Of a stretch of DNA of 64,000 nucleotides, positions 11,433 through 21,119 are shown one piece after another. Made by a program: the position numbers and the translations under genes. Origin of the DNA: Seminavis robusta. Its lineage: Eukaryota; Bacillariophyta; Bacillariophyceae; Naviculales; Naviculaceae. The DNA is taken from the NCBI GenBank assembly GCA_903772945.1, contig CAICTM010000199.1, forward strand, positions 1-64,000. Direction: 5' to 3'. Position 1 is the stretch's first letter. Each line of letters starts with the position of its first letter. Below the pieces are notes generated by a model. The model was not told where the DNA came from. It searched no databases and saw only the letters and a program-made list of their open reading frames with translations.

Positions 11433-12732
11433 TGCATTGATTGTGTTCTGTGAAAACGGATCTCGAGACCTTTCTTCTTTGCATTGATGAGTTGAAATCG
11501 GCGTTCGCCATTCAATTTCGGGTTAGGTTTCGCTCGTAGATTGGACGCGCAGTGGCTCAAGAGCGAGCCAGTTTCAAAAAGGTTATTGTAATTAGGCTAA
11601 CCAATGACAGACTCTGCAAAAACGCCATTACTCTCTAACAACGAAACGTCATGACATTTTCTCCGTTGGAACAAAGGCTTCGCAGTCCGTTCAGGACAAA
11701 TGGCGTGCGCACTGCCCTGCTTCGAGCACTTTCGCAACGAAACTCCCATGGCCTCAGAATGAAGACGATCTTTGCAACATCATTCAATTGAGAGCGCCGT
11801 CATCGTCCGGTCATTGCATTATTTGTTGGGTTGTGTGGCCAGCAAAGACGTGGTCTCGTGGTCTTGGTTTTTCCAGACAGACTGATCATTTATTTTAGTT
11901 ATTGCGAGCTCTCAAGATACATTCTTCTCTAAACAGGCTGCCATACCGTCTGTTCCAGCGAAGCAATGATAATGGAACTTGATCTTTGTGCTCTCTCGTT
12001 GATGATGTTTTGCTCCGGCAGGCGCATTGAAGTTTGCACATACATGAGGTAATGCTTGTTCTATCAACCATTGAAACTACGTGTACCAGGATACTTTTGA
12101 AGTAGCTAGCAGTATGATTGGGTGCACTGCCGTTTCTACACATGTATCTTAGCGCTTGCTAGATATGGCAAAGGCCGTATAGATCCAGTTGTTGGATTAC
12201 TTATGACATGATAATTTGGAGGTGGAAGGAGGCAGTTCCTTGTTCTGCTTGCATGGATGAGGAAGCAGGTAATAGTAGATGGGCAGGACTACCTGAGGCC
12301 GCCATTCAAAATCATCCTTCTCTAGCTAGGTGTTCCTCCTGAGCCCCAGCTACCCTGCCTGGCCAAGCTGCGCGTACGGTAGCATCATGCATCATGACAA
12401 AGATGCATGCTACTAGACTAGCTAGCTCGAGTATCAAGGTACTCCGGTCTGCTGATTAGCCAGCTTCTACTACAAATTAGAGATTCCGTCCCTCACCCAT
12501 CCTCCTACCAAATCGGATTATTAATAGCGAAAAACTGTTTCTCGTTCGCAGAATTTGTTGGATGGAGGTTTAAGTGTATCCACGACTGATGAAAAATAGA
12601 TTTATGACGTCAGTGGTTGGATGCCGGATACCCCACGGTTGAAGACCAACCACAAACTCCACAAACCTGTACTGGTGTTCCTCTGCCTTCATCGCAAGCT
12701 TTCAAAGAACAATTCAAGAAGTTGCTTTCGCC
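11433..12732. other. Intergenic region between divergent HSF and SDR genes
   Basis: A 1.3 kb gap holding the promoters of the HSF gene (minus) and the SDR gene (plus). It contains TAGCTAG motifs (12410-12430) and no recognisable ORF. Confidence 0.5.
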
Positions 12733-13635
12733 ATGACATCCAGCGACGAATCCATCCGAAAGCCCTGGAAGAGCTGCTTCCGTGATGGCCTTTTTGACGG
12801 ACAAGTCGCCTTGGTCACTGGTGGTGGAACGGGAATTGGCCGCGCCATTTCGTTGGAACTAGCCACACTGGGCGCTATCGTCGTGATTGCCAGTCGAAAT
12901 CGTTCCAAGTGCGAAGATGCCGCCAAGGAAATCAACCGTCAGCTCAGTGGCAATAGCAAGGGCCGTGTGGTTGTTGGCAAATCCTCTTTGAATATACGAA
13001 AGGAAGAGGACATTGAGAATCTGATTGCTTCCATTTTGGAGGAGCACAAAAGACTGGATATTGTGGTGAATAATGCTGGCGGGCAGTTTGTTTGCCCTGC
13101 AGAAGACCTTTCGAATCGAGGTTTTTCGGCCGTCATGGAAACAAACTTGCGAGGCACTTTCCTGGTCTGCCGTGAATCTTTCAACCAGTGGATGGGTGAG
13201 CATGGAGGCAGAATTGTCAACATCACTTTGGGAAATCGCAACGGAATGCCCTACATGATGCACTCTGGCGCTGCTCGAGCTGGAGTAGAAAACATGACGG
13301 CAACGCTTTGTACGGAATGGATCAATTCCGATGTACGCGTCAACTGTGTGAGACCCGGGGTCGTCTATACCGATTCGGGGGCCGAAAATTATGGCGAAGC
13401 GGAAGACATGCTTCTGGAACGAGTTTTACCTTCAATACCTGCAAAGAGATTTGGTACACCGGAAGAAATCAGTTCCGCAGTGACATGGCTGCTTTGTGAA
13501 GGTGCCAGCTACGTCACTGGAGCCATTTTGTGTGTAGATGGAGGCAGCTCTTACACATTCCTACCGCTGATCGACATTGAGGACGCGGCGCACTTGCCAT
13601 TCTATGGAAAGCTCCCCAAGAAAGCTAGGCTATGA
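12733..13635 (+). CDS. PECR: Peroxisomal trans-2-enoyl-CoA reductase-like short-chain dehydrogenase, 300 aa
   Basis: An intronless gene with its ATG at 12733. It is a classical-size SDR: the NADPH-binding TGGGTGIG motif lies at residues ~29-36 after VALV, NNAG is near residue 115, and the C-terminal GGS motif near residue 272. The active-site segment reads HSGAARAGVENMT and continues into INSDVRVNCVRPGVVYT; this is the pattern of peroxisomal trans-2-enoyl-CoA reductase, not the canonical YxxxK. Residues following (AENYG, IPAKRFGTPEEISS) also match that family. The protein ends in ARL, an acceptable type-1 peroxisomal targeting signal. The likely reaction is NADPH-dependent reduction of trans-2-enoyl-CoA in fatty acid elongation, or a related dienoyl-CoA reductase activity. 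Length matches the family (about 300 residues). Substrate specificity cannot be read from sequence. Confidence 0.85.
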   Translation: MTSSDESIRKPWKSCFRDGLFDGQVALVTGGGTGIGRAISLELATLGAIVVIASRNRSKCEDAAKEINRQLSGNSKGRVVVGKSSLNIRKEEDIENLIASILEEHKRLDIVVNNAGGQFVCPAEDLSNRGFSAVMETNLRGTFLVCRESFNQWMGEHGGRIVNITLGNRNGMPYMMHSGAARAGVENMTATLCTEWINSDVRVNCVRPGVVYTDSGAENYGEAEDMLLERVLPSIPAKRFGTPEEISSAVTWLLCEGASYVTGAILCVDGGSSYTFLPLIDIEDAAHLPFYGKLPKKARL

Positions 13636-13793
13636 ATATTATCAAAAAGGGAAAACTCTTTTTTAAACAGATCTATGACAAAAGAAACTCAACTGTAGGC
13701 CCGAACAGAATGATACGGCATTGTTTTACATCAATTCACATCCATAGCGAGTGCACGCCGTTCTATATTATGCGACCGGACAAGATTGAGCCA

Positions 13794-15248
13794 CTACAGC
13801 TTCTGCTTCTCCAACCTCTTCATGTGTGCCAAGGACTTTCCAGTTTTTGGATCAAGCTGGGACATTTTGTTGACTCGATCTGTTGAATCATATGGCCTGC
13901 AGCATAAAACAAGTGAAAGACAGGTGTTGGTTCCAGTTTTGTCATTCCACGCTCCTTTTGCAAACCAAGGCAACCACAGTTGGCAAGACAACAAACCATG
14001 CACTTACCGATAGGAACCAAAAACGTAGTCCCATAGCATTATGTATTGTCCATAGTTGCTTTGGGGAACACGGTGATGAACATCATGAACTTTGGAATCA
14101 TAGATGTGGAGACCCAGTATCGAAATGACGATATCGTATCGTGTATGGTTGAGACCCGCCAACACCCCACCCACGGCTATCATTAGCATGCACCCAAGAA
14201 CGTGGAATTGAATATTGAGGCAACGACAGCACAAAAAGAGTGCCATCAGGTGGTTGTATTCACCCAAAAAGAATTCAATTGGGTGGACATTGACTGCATC
14301 CGCGTTGGCACGGCTGAGAGAGAAAAAGAGAAAGAAAATGTGTTACATAGCCGATGCAACAAGCTTGGGGTATCCAAAAGGAACAAACACAACCGACGCT
14401 CTACAAATCCCTACCTGGGTGCCTTTTGGCGATGATGATGTTTGTGAATGTACCCATAGATGGCTTTGATGTGGAGAGCCCAATGAAGGATCGTGTAGAA
14501 GAAGTCATAGACGATGATCAAAACCGGAACTGGTATCACTGAATTGTACTATGAAACAAGAAAATCCGATAAAAGAAAGCCATCAGGTGGGATATGGAAA
14601 GAATCCAAAAACCGCAGTAGAGTCCAGAATCAAGCTTACCAAGGTGATGTTGTCCAAATCCCATATGACGTTTGGCTCAAAGTAGGCGTAGCGAAAGAAG
14701 AAGTAAACAAACGGAACTGTTGCCAACTTGTTGAAGCTAATGAATGTATGATCCAACTGTGAAGACCAGAAGAGAAACAGAAAGATAAACACTGGTCAGC
14801 AGCCATGACCAGGCAAATGAAAGTAATAATCAAAAAGAGATCAAGAACTCACAGTTCTAAAGTCATCCAAATGCTGTCCTCTCACAGGGATCTTTTTGGC
14901 ACCTAGCCAGTCTGAGATAGAAAATGAGACCCCATACGGCATCCAGTGGGGTTAGCACAGCAAACCACCGAAATAGACTACAATAACACGGTGCATACCT
15001 CCAGAATTCTGAACCAAGAACTGCAGCAACTCAAATGCTAGCAAGATAAAGGCTCCAAACAGAATGAAATCCAAAGTGGAAAACTCAAAGGGACTTGCTT
15101 GGACACGCTGATGGAACTGAGGAACCTCGGTATCCGCTTTGACATGAAAGGCTAACAGCAGGACACTGAATGCCAGAGCCGTTCCAAGGAAGCGTAGTGG
15201 AGACGGTCGACTGTCATTGTTAGCAGATTGCCGTATTCGATTGGTCAT
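13794..15248 (-). CDS. Fatty acid hydroxylase / sterol desaturase superfamily membrane protein, six exons, 322 aa
   Basis: Exons, all minus strand: 15248-14999, 14911-14853, 14756-14640, 14548-14415, 14313-14008 and 13896-13794. All junctions are GT-AG and frame-consistent. The protein has several hydrophobic segments (near residues 20-37 and 60-80, around the His boxes, and LGCMLMIAVGGVLAG). It carries the three histidine clusters of the di-iron hydroxylase/desaturase superfamily: HWALH (HxxxH), HKHHH (HxxHH) and HDVHH (HxxHH), the last followed by QSNYGQYIMLWDYVFGSY. These enzymes hydroxylate or desaturate sterols or acyl chains in the ER, using O2 and cytochrome b5. The closest known types are C-4 sterol methyl oxidase, cholesterol 25-hydroxylase and alkylglycerol-oxidase-like proteins; I cannot choose between them. 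The C-terminus is basic (MKRLEKQKL), which could be an ER-retrieval-type tail. It is convergent with the PECR-like gene, 158 bp away. Confidence 0.9.
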
Positions 15249-17666
15249 TGTGCTGCTGATTGTCTTGTGATGATGAGAACGGATACTGCCACCAATCGGA
15301 AGGATAATGTTTCAATTCTTCTCTGCCCTGCAACAACCACTCTTGCTTTGTGTTCTGGTTATGCTTGTGCAAGAAACTGTTAGTACCAACCGGCTTTGCT
15401 GTAAAATAGAAACTACCTCAGTTTCAACGAAGCAATTGTCATCGTCGCGTTCAATTTGTTGGCGGCATCGCGCTGTGGGTGACGGTTCCCAATAATCCAG
15501 TCCCTTATAAAGATTTAGCACGGAACGCAGGGCTGCCCACCACGTGAATCGGTCCAGCCAAAAATGAGAATTGAGCCGGTCGTACATCGGCCAGTAATAA
15601 CGCGATATCGATGGCTTGGCTACAGTAGCGTACCGGTACGGTATGGTACAGCATTTACAGCGCAGCCGAAGTGCGGCGTTGGAAACTAACCACTCATTTA
15701 CGGATCGAGAATTGCTGGCTGCCCCAGCACTTTTGGAAGGAATTCTCGGGCACCATGCTGTTGTGAGCCGCTGTGCAGGATTACTGACTTTGCTTTCACA
15801 GCAGAGCCAGAGGGGGATGGGCAAATCTCGCTATAGCCCTGTAGTGTACTCAACAAGAGTGACTCAGAATGTCAGCAAAATGATAAAATGAAAATTTTAG
15901 CGGGAAGCAAGATTCAATTGGATTAGATTGCATTGGATTAGATTGAATTGGATTGAATTGGATTCAGAGTAGTACTGTTATTTGTATAGTAAACTGGAAT
16001 TAAATCCAATCCAATTCAATTCAATCCAATCCGATCTAATCCAATAGCAAAATTGCAGCCCAAAACATATATTCGCTTTTTCACAGACACTTTTACAAAA
16101 AACGCTATCAAATACAATGCAGGGCAATGGGCAAGTTTGCTCATCCCGAGATCCTCTTGAGACCTTTCATCCTCAAGCTATTGGCTCGACTGACTCGACT
16201 CGACTCTACTTCCAGACAGAAGACAGAATCGAATCCAATCGAATCAATCCTGGCTGGAAAACATGAGGTCGATAGCATGAGCCAGGATACCTACAGGCCT
16301 ACCGGTACAGGAGCCACAGGCTTGCAATCAGCCACGAATCCGTATAATCTGCCCTGCTGTGCTTCCAGCTTCTTTCCAGGCAGGCAGAACAACACGCACC
16401 CGATATGACCAAACCTATCCCAAGGCCTGGACCTACTACGATGTACGGAAACCGTGATACCTAAAGAGTACACTCCAGACCTACTTTAAAGAATATCCAT
16501 ACGATTTGATCAGTTGATGAGGAGGTCGGGAGTTTCTCTTGAGCAGGCTCTAAGGAATCTTTTTCTTGAAATTGGCTAGCTAGACTAGCTAGTCCCCTTC
16601 CGAGTCCAGGAGCACTGCCGGGGTTACTACCAGAGAATCTGTCACAAGCAGGCGCCATCCAGAGCCAAAGATCTCCACTTCTTGCTCCCTGCGGGAAGAT
16701 GTCAATGGTGCCAGCTCGAGTGGTGGCACTGCTACCGGTACCTTACCATGCTAAATGCAAGCATCCCACTCCTCCATCCAAAATGCAAACATCCCACCAT
16801 TATTTATAAAGCATCAGAACTGTAATACAGCTCAAGTATAATTAGTGACTCGACTCTGACTCGACTCGCCTGAGACCCGTTTGGATTGGGATCTTTCAAT
16901 CGCCGAGGAATGGTTCCACCGATCGAATGATATTCTTCGATTCGATTCAATCATTCAATCGAACGAAGCTCACGTGCTGCCGTGCATCGTGACGTTGACA
17001 AGCAAGTGTGACAGTCGAGACGTCGAGACGATACCACGAACCACGGGTTCCGCTGGACGTGGATAAAGGAAAATGTGAAAATGTGTGTCTGAAATCCACC
17101 GCCAATCCACCGAAATTTGAGAGTGCTGTTTGTTGTACAGTAGATAAAAGTACTTTACTCAGATGACTTGGGCAAACTGTCTATTTGTCTATTTGCAAAA
17201 CCACGTTATTAATTGCCCCTGTTTAGAACGATGCAATCGTTTTCACGTGTTGCAAACTCCCTGAACTTGTAGCGGAAAAGCTGTGGCATGAAAAATAAAT
17301 GTAACAATCCATACTTACTTGGGTACAGTCTATTGTACCGGTAGCAGTCAGTGAGATCTTGAGACTGTGAGTGAGCTCGAGAAGCTGCTTTGTTAGAAGA
17401 ACCCTACTGGGGCTTCAAGCGCGCTCTACCTGGTACCGGTAGCTCCTTTAATTAAAATACTGGAAGAACAAGATGGGCTTCAGCAGAAATGAAAACAAAA
17501 TGTCACAGAGAAGCCTTCAGCCTTCAGCATCAACTAACTCTTTAAAAAGTAAAAAGGCATTCTTGGATCACTGCTGTGATACTGTGATACTAGTAACACA
17601 GCTCTAGTACACAGTGTACTATTACTGACTGGCTGCAGGTATCTAGTATCTACGACCAATGGAGTG
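15249..17666. other. Gene-poor region
   Basis: About 2.4 kb with no credible gene. It contains an imperfect inverted repeat (15911-16045), repeated GACTCGACTC motifs (16190-16210, 16850-16870) and several ACCGGT palindromes. Open frames are short and have no recognisable content. Confidence 0.55.
15911..16045. repeat. Imperfect inverted repeat of CCAAT/ATTGG-rich sequence
   Basis: The left arm (15911-15964) is built from GATTGGATTAGATTGAATTG-type units. The right arm (about 16001-16045) is their reverse complement (CCAATTCAATTCAATCC and similar). A loop of about 37 nt separates them. The arms could fold into a long hairpin. No target-site duplication is obvious. Confidence 0.75.
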
Positions 17667-18049
17667 CTGGACCGTCAGACGGTTTTCGCTCAGGCTTTAA
17701 AACCTGCCACGACTGGTTATCGTTTTTAAGGGCATGTTAATAAGGGCATGTTTATTTTAAGGGCATGTTTAAGGGCATGTTGCCGATTTAAGGGCATGTT
17801 TTAAGGGCATGTTTATTTAAGAGCATGTTCATTCGTGATAAGGGCATGTTCTCTGGTGTTTCAATGAAGGCTTAAGGGCATGTTTTGAGGCATTAGGGGC
17901 ATGTTTTAAGGGCATGTTTATTTAAGGGCATGTTTAAGGGCATGTTGAAGATTTAAGGGCATGTTTAAGGGCTTGTTTTAAACCGTCATCAGTCCTGGGA
18001 ATTTCAAGTTTTTTTAAAATCCTGAGTGAAAACCGTCGGACGGTCCTGG
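17667..18049 (+). mobile_element. Inverted-repeat element with internal TTAAGGGCATGTT array (copy A)
   Basis: The ends are imperfect inverted repeats of about 35-40 bp. The left end begins CTGGACCGTCAGACGG and continues TTTTCGCTCAGGC; the right end, read in reverse complement, begins CCAGGACCGTCCGACGG and continues TTTTCACTCAGG. The interior holds 15 copies of a 13-bp unit, TTAAGGGCATGTT, some abutting and some separated by short unique spacers. One unit is TTAAGAGCATGTT and the last is GGGCTTGTT. There is no ORF, so the element would be non-autonomous. The second copy lies at 55639-56045 in the opposite orientation. I see no clear target-site duplication. Confidence 0.85.
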
Positions 18050-19236
18050 GTAGTACATGCTATGTTGCCCATGTACCTTGATAGCTAGTCCCGCCAGCGT
18101 CCGTCCACTCGGAAGTCCTGAGTATCGTACTTACTTACGGTACTGACCGATAATATTACCAAGTGCGCATCATGGAATGTACTCAATTAATTAATAGGCA
18201 ACGAGTGAAGCAACTTCTCCGAGTAGACAGACCTCTCTCGGATGACCCAGTCTTGTGAAAACTAAATGCGTCGTTGCGTCGTTCATAGTACAGCATGTAC
18301 CGCAACACACTTAATGCTGCAGCTCTGCTGCACGGAAGCTCTAATTCTATACTTTTGTTTATTCAGAACCAAGGTATGTTGTTGTTAATGATGAGAGAAA
18401 TAATATTAGTTGTCTCAAGTATGTGTTTAAGCAACAGCCTTATGGAAATATTATCCTGTTTCAATCAAGGTAGATTGGATAGTTTGCCATCACCTGGTGT
18501 TTTTGAGTACCAGCAAGGTTCCCCATGCATTCTCTTGCTTGCTGGCAGAGTACTATTAATAGTATAGTACATGTAGTACACGAGCTCTTTTAATTGCTCA
18601 GAGCTGTCTAAACATAGTCAGTAAATAAATTGTGCCTGATACATCTATGTACTTAATTGAAAAGCTGTACTCGTATACTGCTTTACTAGTATCTTTGATT
18701 TCTGTAGTGTCGACAGTGTCGACGACGGAGAGTCCATAAATCGGATAAACAACCGTCGGACCAATTGGTTGTGGCCACCAGCTAAAACTTCAGAACAGCC
18801 AGCCCACGCACTACATACAAGTAAGTGATATCGTCGTACCTACCGGCCTACCGATACATAGCTTCCGCAGTTAGCTGTGGACTGGGGACCTTGCGTCGAC
18901 CCCAGTCGACACAGCGACAGCGAATTCCGTAGAGCCCTTTTGTCGCGTTAGAATAAGGAGGTGAATGTCCTCATCCACTGTTTCTTTCTTGCGGTCGCAC
19001 CTCGATCACCTCCACCATCACCACTCAGCAGCACTCCTTTACGCTGCTCCTCAACTATCCCTCAATTGCTTGGTCAACTGTTCCGCAGAGCACACAACAG
19101 TCATTCTTGGCACAGGCATCTCTTATTATCTGGGTATATATTTCATTATCTTGATCCGCAAGAGCATTGACACCAACGCCTTCAGATCCCCCTTTCATTA
19201 TCATCCTACCCTAGCTAGCTAGCTATTAAGATCACC
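18050..19236. other. Intergenic region
   Basis: No gene recognised. It includes the local motif GTCGACAGTGTCGACGACGG near 18710 and short AT-rich stretches. The promoter and 5' UTR of the downstream DUF6824 gene should be at its right end, which contains CTAGCTAGCTAGCTATTAAG just before the ATG. Confidence 0.5.
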
Positions 19237-20704
19237 ATGCAATCCACAGTGCAAGCGAGGAACCGACAGTATCAGCAAGTTGCTGCTAACCTGTATGATA
19301 TTGAGGATCCTGGTCCCAATGGTAAGTGCAGTGCAGTGCAGTGCAGTGCAGCGGAGGGGATGACAATTTACGGAGCATTCGGCGAAGAGAATTTGAGGCG
19401 CTTTCGTAGGTTTTTTAAATTCACTGCTCTGATATTTCGTTTGCTGTTGACTTCTACCCAACCATCGCAGATGTACTCTTTGGCCGTGGCACGGGCTCCA
19501 ACATGCACTCGGGCAACATTCGATTCCGGGCGTTGATTCAAAAGTACAAATCGGTGAGTGAAGCGACTCGACTCTGTCATAAGGAGGACGAGGATACCCC
19601 CTGTTCTGTTTTCGGAGTGACAGTGGCTCATCCATTATCTCGTATCTATCTATCTATCCATTATCTCGACAGGTATACCGTGATACCCCCAAAAAGATGA
19701 AGCCCTCCGTGTCCACCAAGGTGGTGGCCCTGTGGAGAGCCCAGGACCCTCCCGGTCGATTCTTGACTCGGTCCGATCGATTCCATGGCTCTCGAAGGAC
19801 GTTTTACGACGTGGGGGATGCCATGGCAAGACGCAAGGCAGCCCAATGTCTACGAGAAAAATCCACCAAGGAACGAATTCAGCAGCAGGTCGGTGGCATC
19901 AAGGAAGAAACTGCCGAAAAGGAAGAAACCGATGCTCCTGCTGCGACCACTCAAGAGTCTGCCACCGGAATCCAAGAAGATGACACGGATCTGTTTGCGG
20001 GAAGTGATTTTTTGGATGCTTCCAATTCGTCGTCGTCGTCCAATGCCAGCAATGAATTCTTGAGTATTGCTTCGGCCTTGGGTATCAACACGGCTCAGGC
20101 TGGTCCTGGCAAAATTTTGGAAGACGATTTCCCCACCGGCAGCTCCTTTTTGGATCATTCGAACGCCACCAAGACGGATGATGGCAATAATAATGAGACC
20201 ATGACACTGCTCAAGACATTGAACTTGCCCACTGCAGACGATTTTGACAACATGAAATTGCCAGACAGTCTCAAGGTGGTTGCCTCCAAGTACAAGGACG
20301 ATGGTTGGATGGGCGGGGCCTCCAAGCAAGAGAACAAGAATAATACCCTCTCGCTGATGGATGTTTACGCTGCCGAATCCGAAAACGAGTCCACAGGAGA
20401 AAGACCGAGTGATTCTCCCTTTTTGTTTGCCAGTTTTGATCTGGGCACCAATAATAACAAGAGTGGTGGTGACGGCGACGACAATGGCGGTCTCATGTTT
20501 CCTTCTCTCTTGGGAGCCAGCGACAGCAACACAGAGCCCACGTCCCTCTTTGGAGGAGAGGACAACGGGACAGAGGACGACGACTGTGCCTTTCCAAGTC
20601 TCGCCCCCGCCCAACCCAGCAAACGAGAAAACGCCCTGCACGCCATCGGTGATACCATGCCCACCGCAGAAGCACTCACGACGGCTGGAATTTTCGACTT
20701 CTAG
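19237..20704 (+). CDS. DUF6824 (DVLFGRG) domain protein, three exons, 399 aa
   Basis: Exons are 19237-19321, 19471-19553 and 19673-20704. Introns of 149 and 119 nt have GTAAGT/GCAG and GTGAGT/GACAG ends, and phases agree. The domain occupies residues ~29-115: DVLFGRGTGSNMHSGNIRFR, then LIQKYKS, VSTKVVALWRAQDPPGRFLT and a RRKAAQCLREK helix. This domain is abundant in diatoms; its function is not established, though the basic helices and acidic tails suggest nucleic-acid binding or transcription. The C-terminal two thirds are acidic and Ser/Asn-rich with repeated FLDxSN and SLFGGEDNG-like motifs and look disordered. A (GTGCA)5 repeat begins inside the first donor site (19326-19350). A second gene of this family lies at 53136-54590. 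Confidence 0.9.
19326..19350 (+). repeat. (GTGCA)5 microsatellite overlapping a splice donor
   Basis: Five perfect GTGCA units follow the donor GTAA in intron 1 of the DUF6824 gene; the first unit supplies the donor's +5 G. Confidence 0.95.
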
Positions 20705-21119
20705 ACACTCTCCAGCGGTGTCGTTTGTTTTGCATGATGATGATGCGTGGGGCAGGGCTTTTCCTCGTTGTGGAAAAAATACATATCAAAAGTGTGCGTA
20801 GTTTGTAGATTAATGGTTTTCATAGCTGCATGTGTTCATTATTTATGTTTCGTGGCGTAGTCTAGTACATGTGTGTTGCACTGATGAAATTCAAATATTT
20901 GCCCGAAGGACGTCGGTTGCAGACTCTCGTCTTGTCGTATGGTAGCAGATCAAGCGACGATTCTGAGATGCAATGGACAACCCGCTACCACGGGACATGA
21001 GGTAGACTAAGGCTGAAAGGTCTATGCAGAGGAGAAGAGCGAGAGACTCCAACGACGAAATCAGATCAAGTAAGCCCACAATGGAAGAGGATCGTCGACA
21101 AGCGACATTCTTCTGTGCC

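Noticed and set aside
15312-15824. 170-codon minus-strand ORF
   Set aside because: Composition is irregular, there is no recognisable domain, and it lies in the repeat-rich gap.
17727-17980. CRISPR-like repeat array
   Set aside because: Units are only 13 bp, many abut without spacers, the host is eukaryotic and there are no cas genes; the flanking inverted repeats indicate an element instead.
18752-18765. Third copy of the ACCGTC terminal repeat
   Set aside because: Only the short ACCGTCGGACC string matches; there is no array or partner end nearby.
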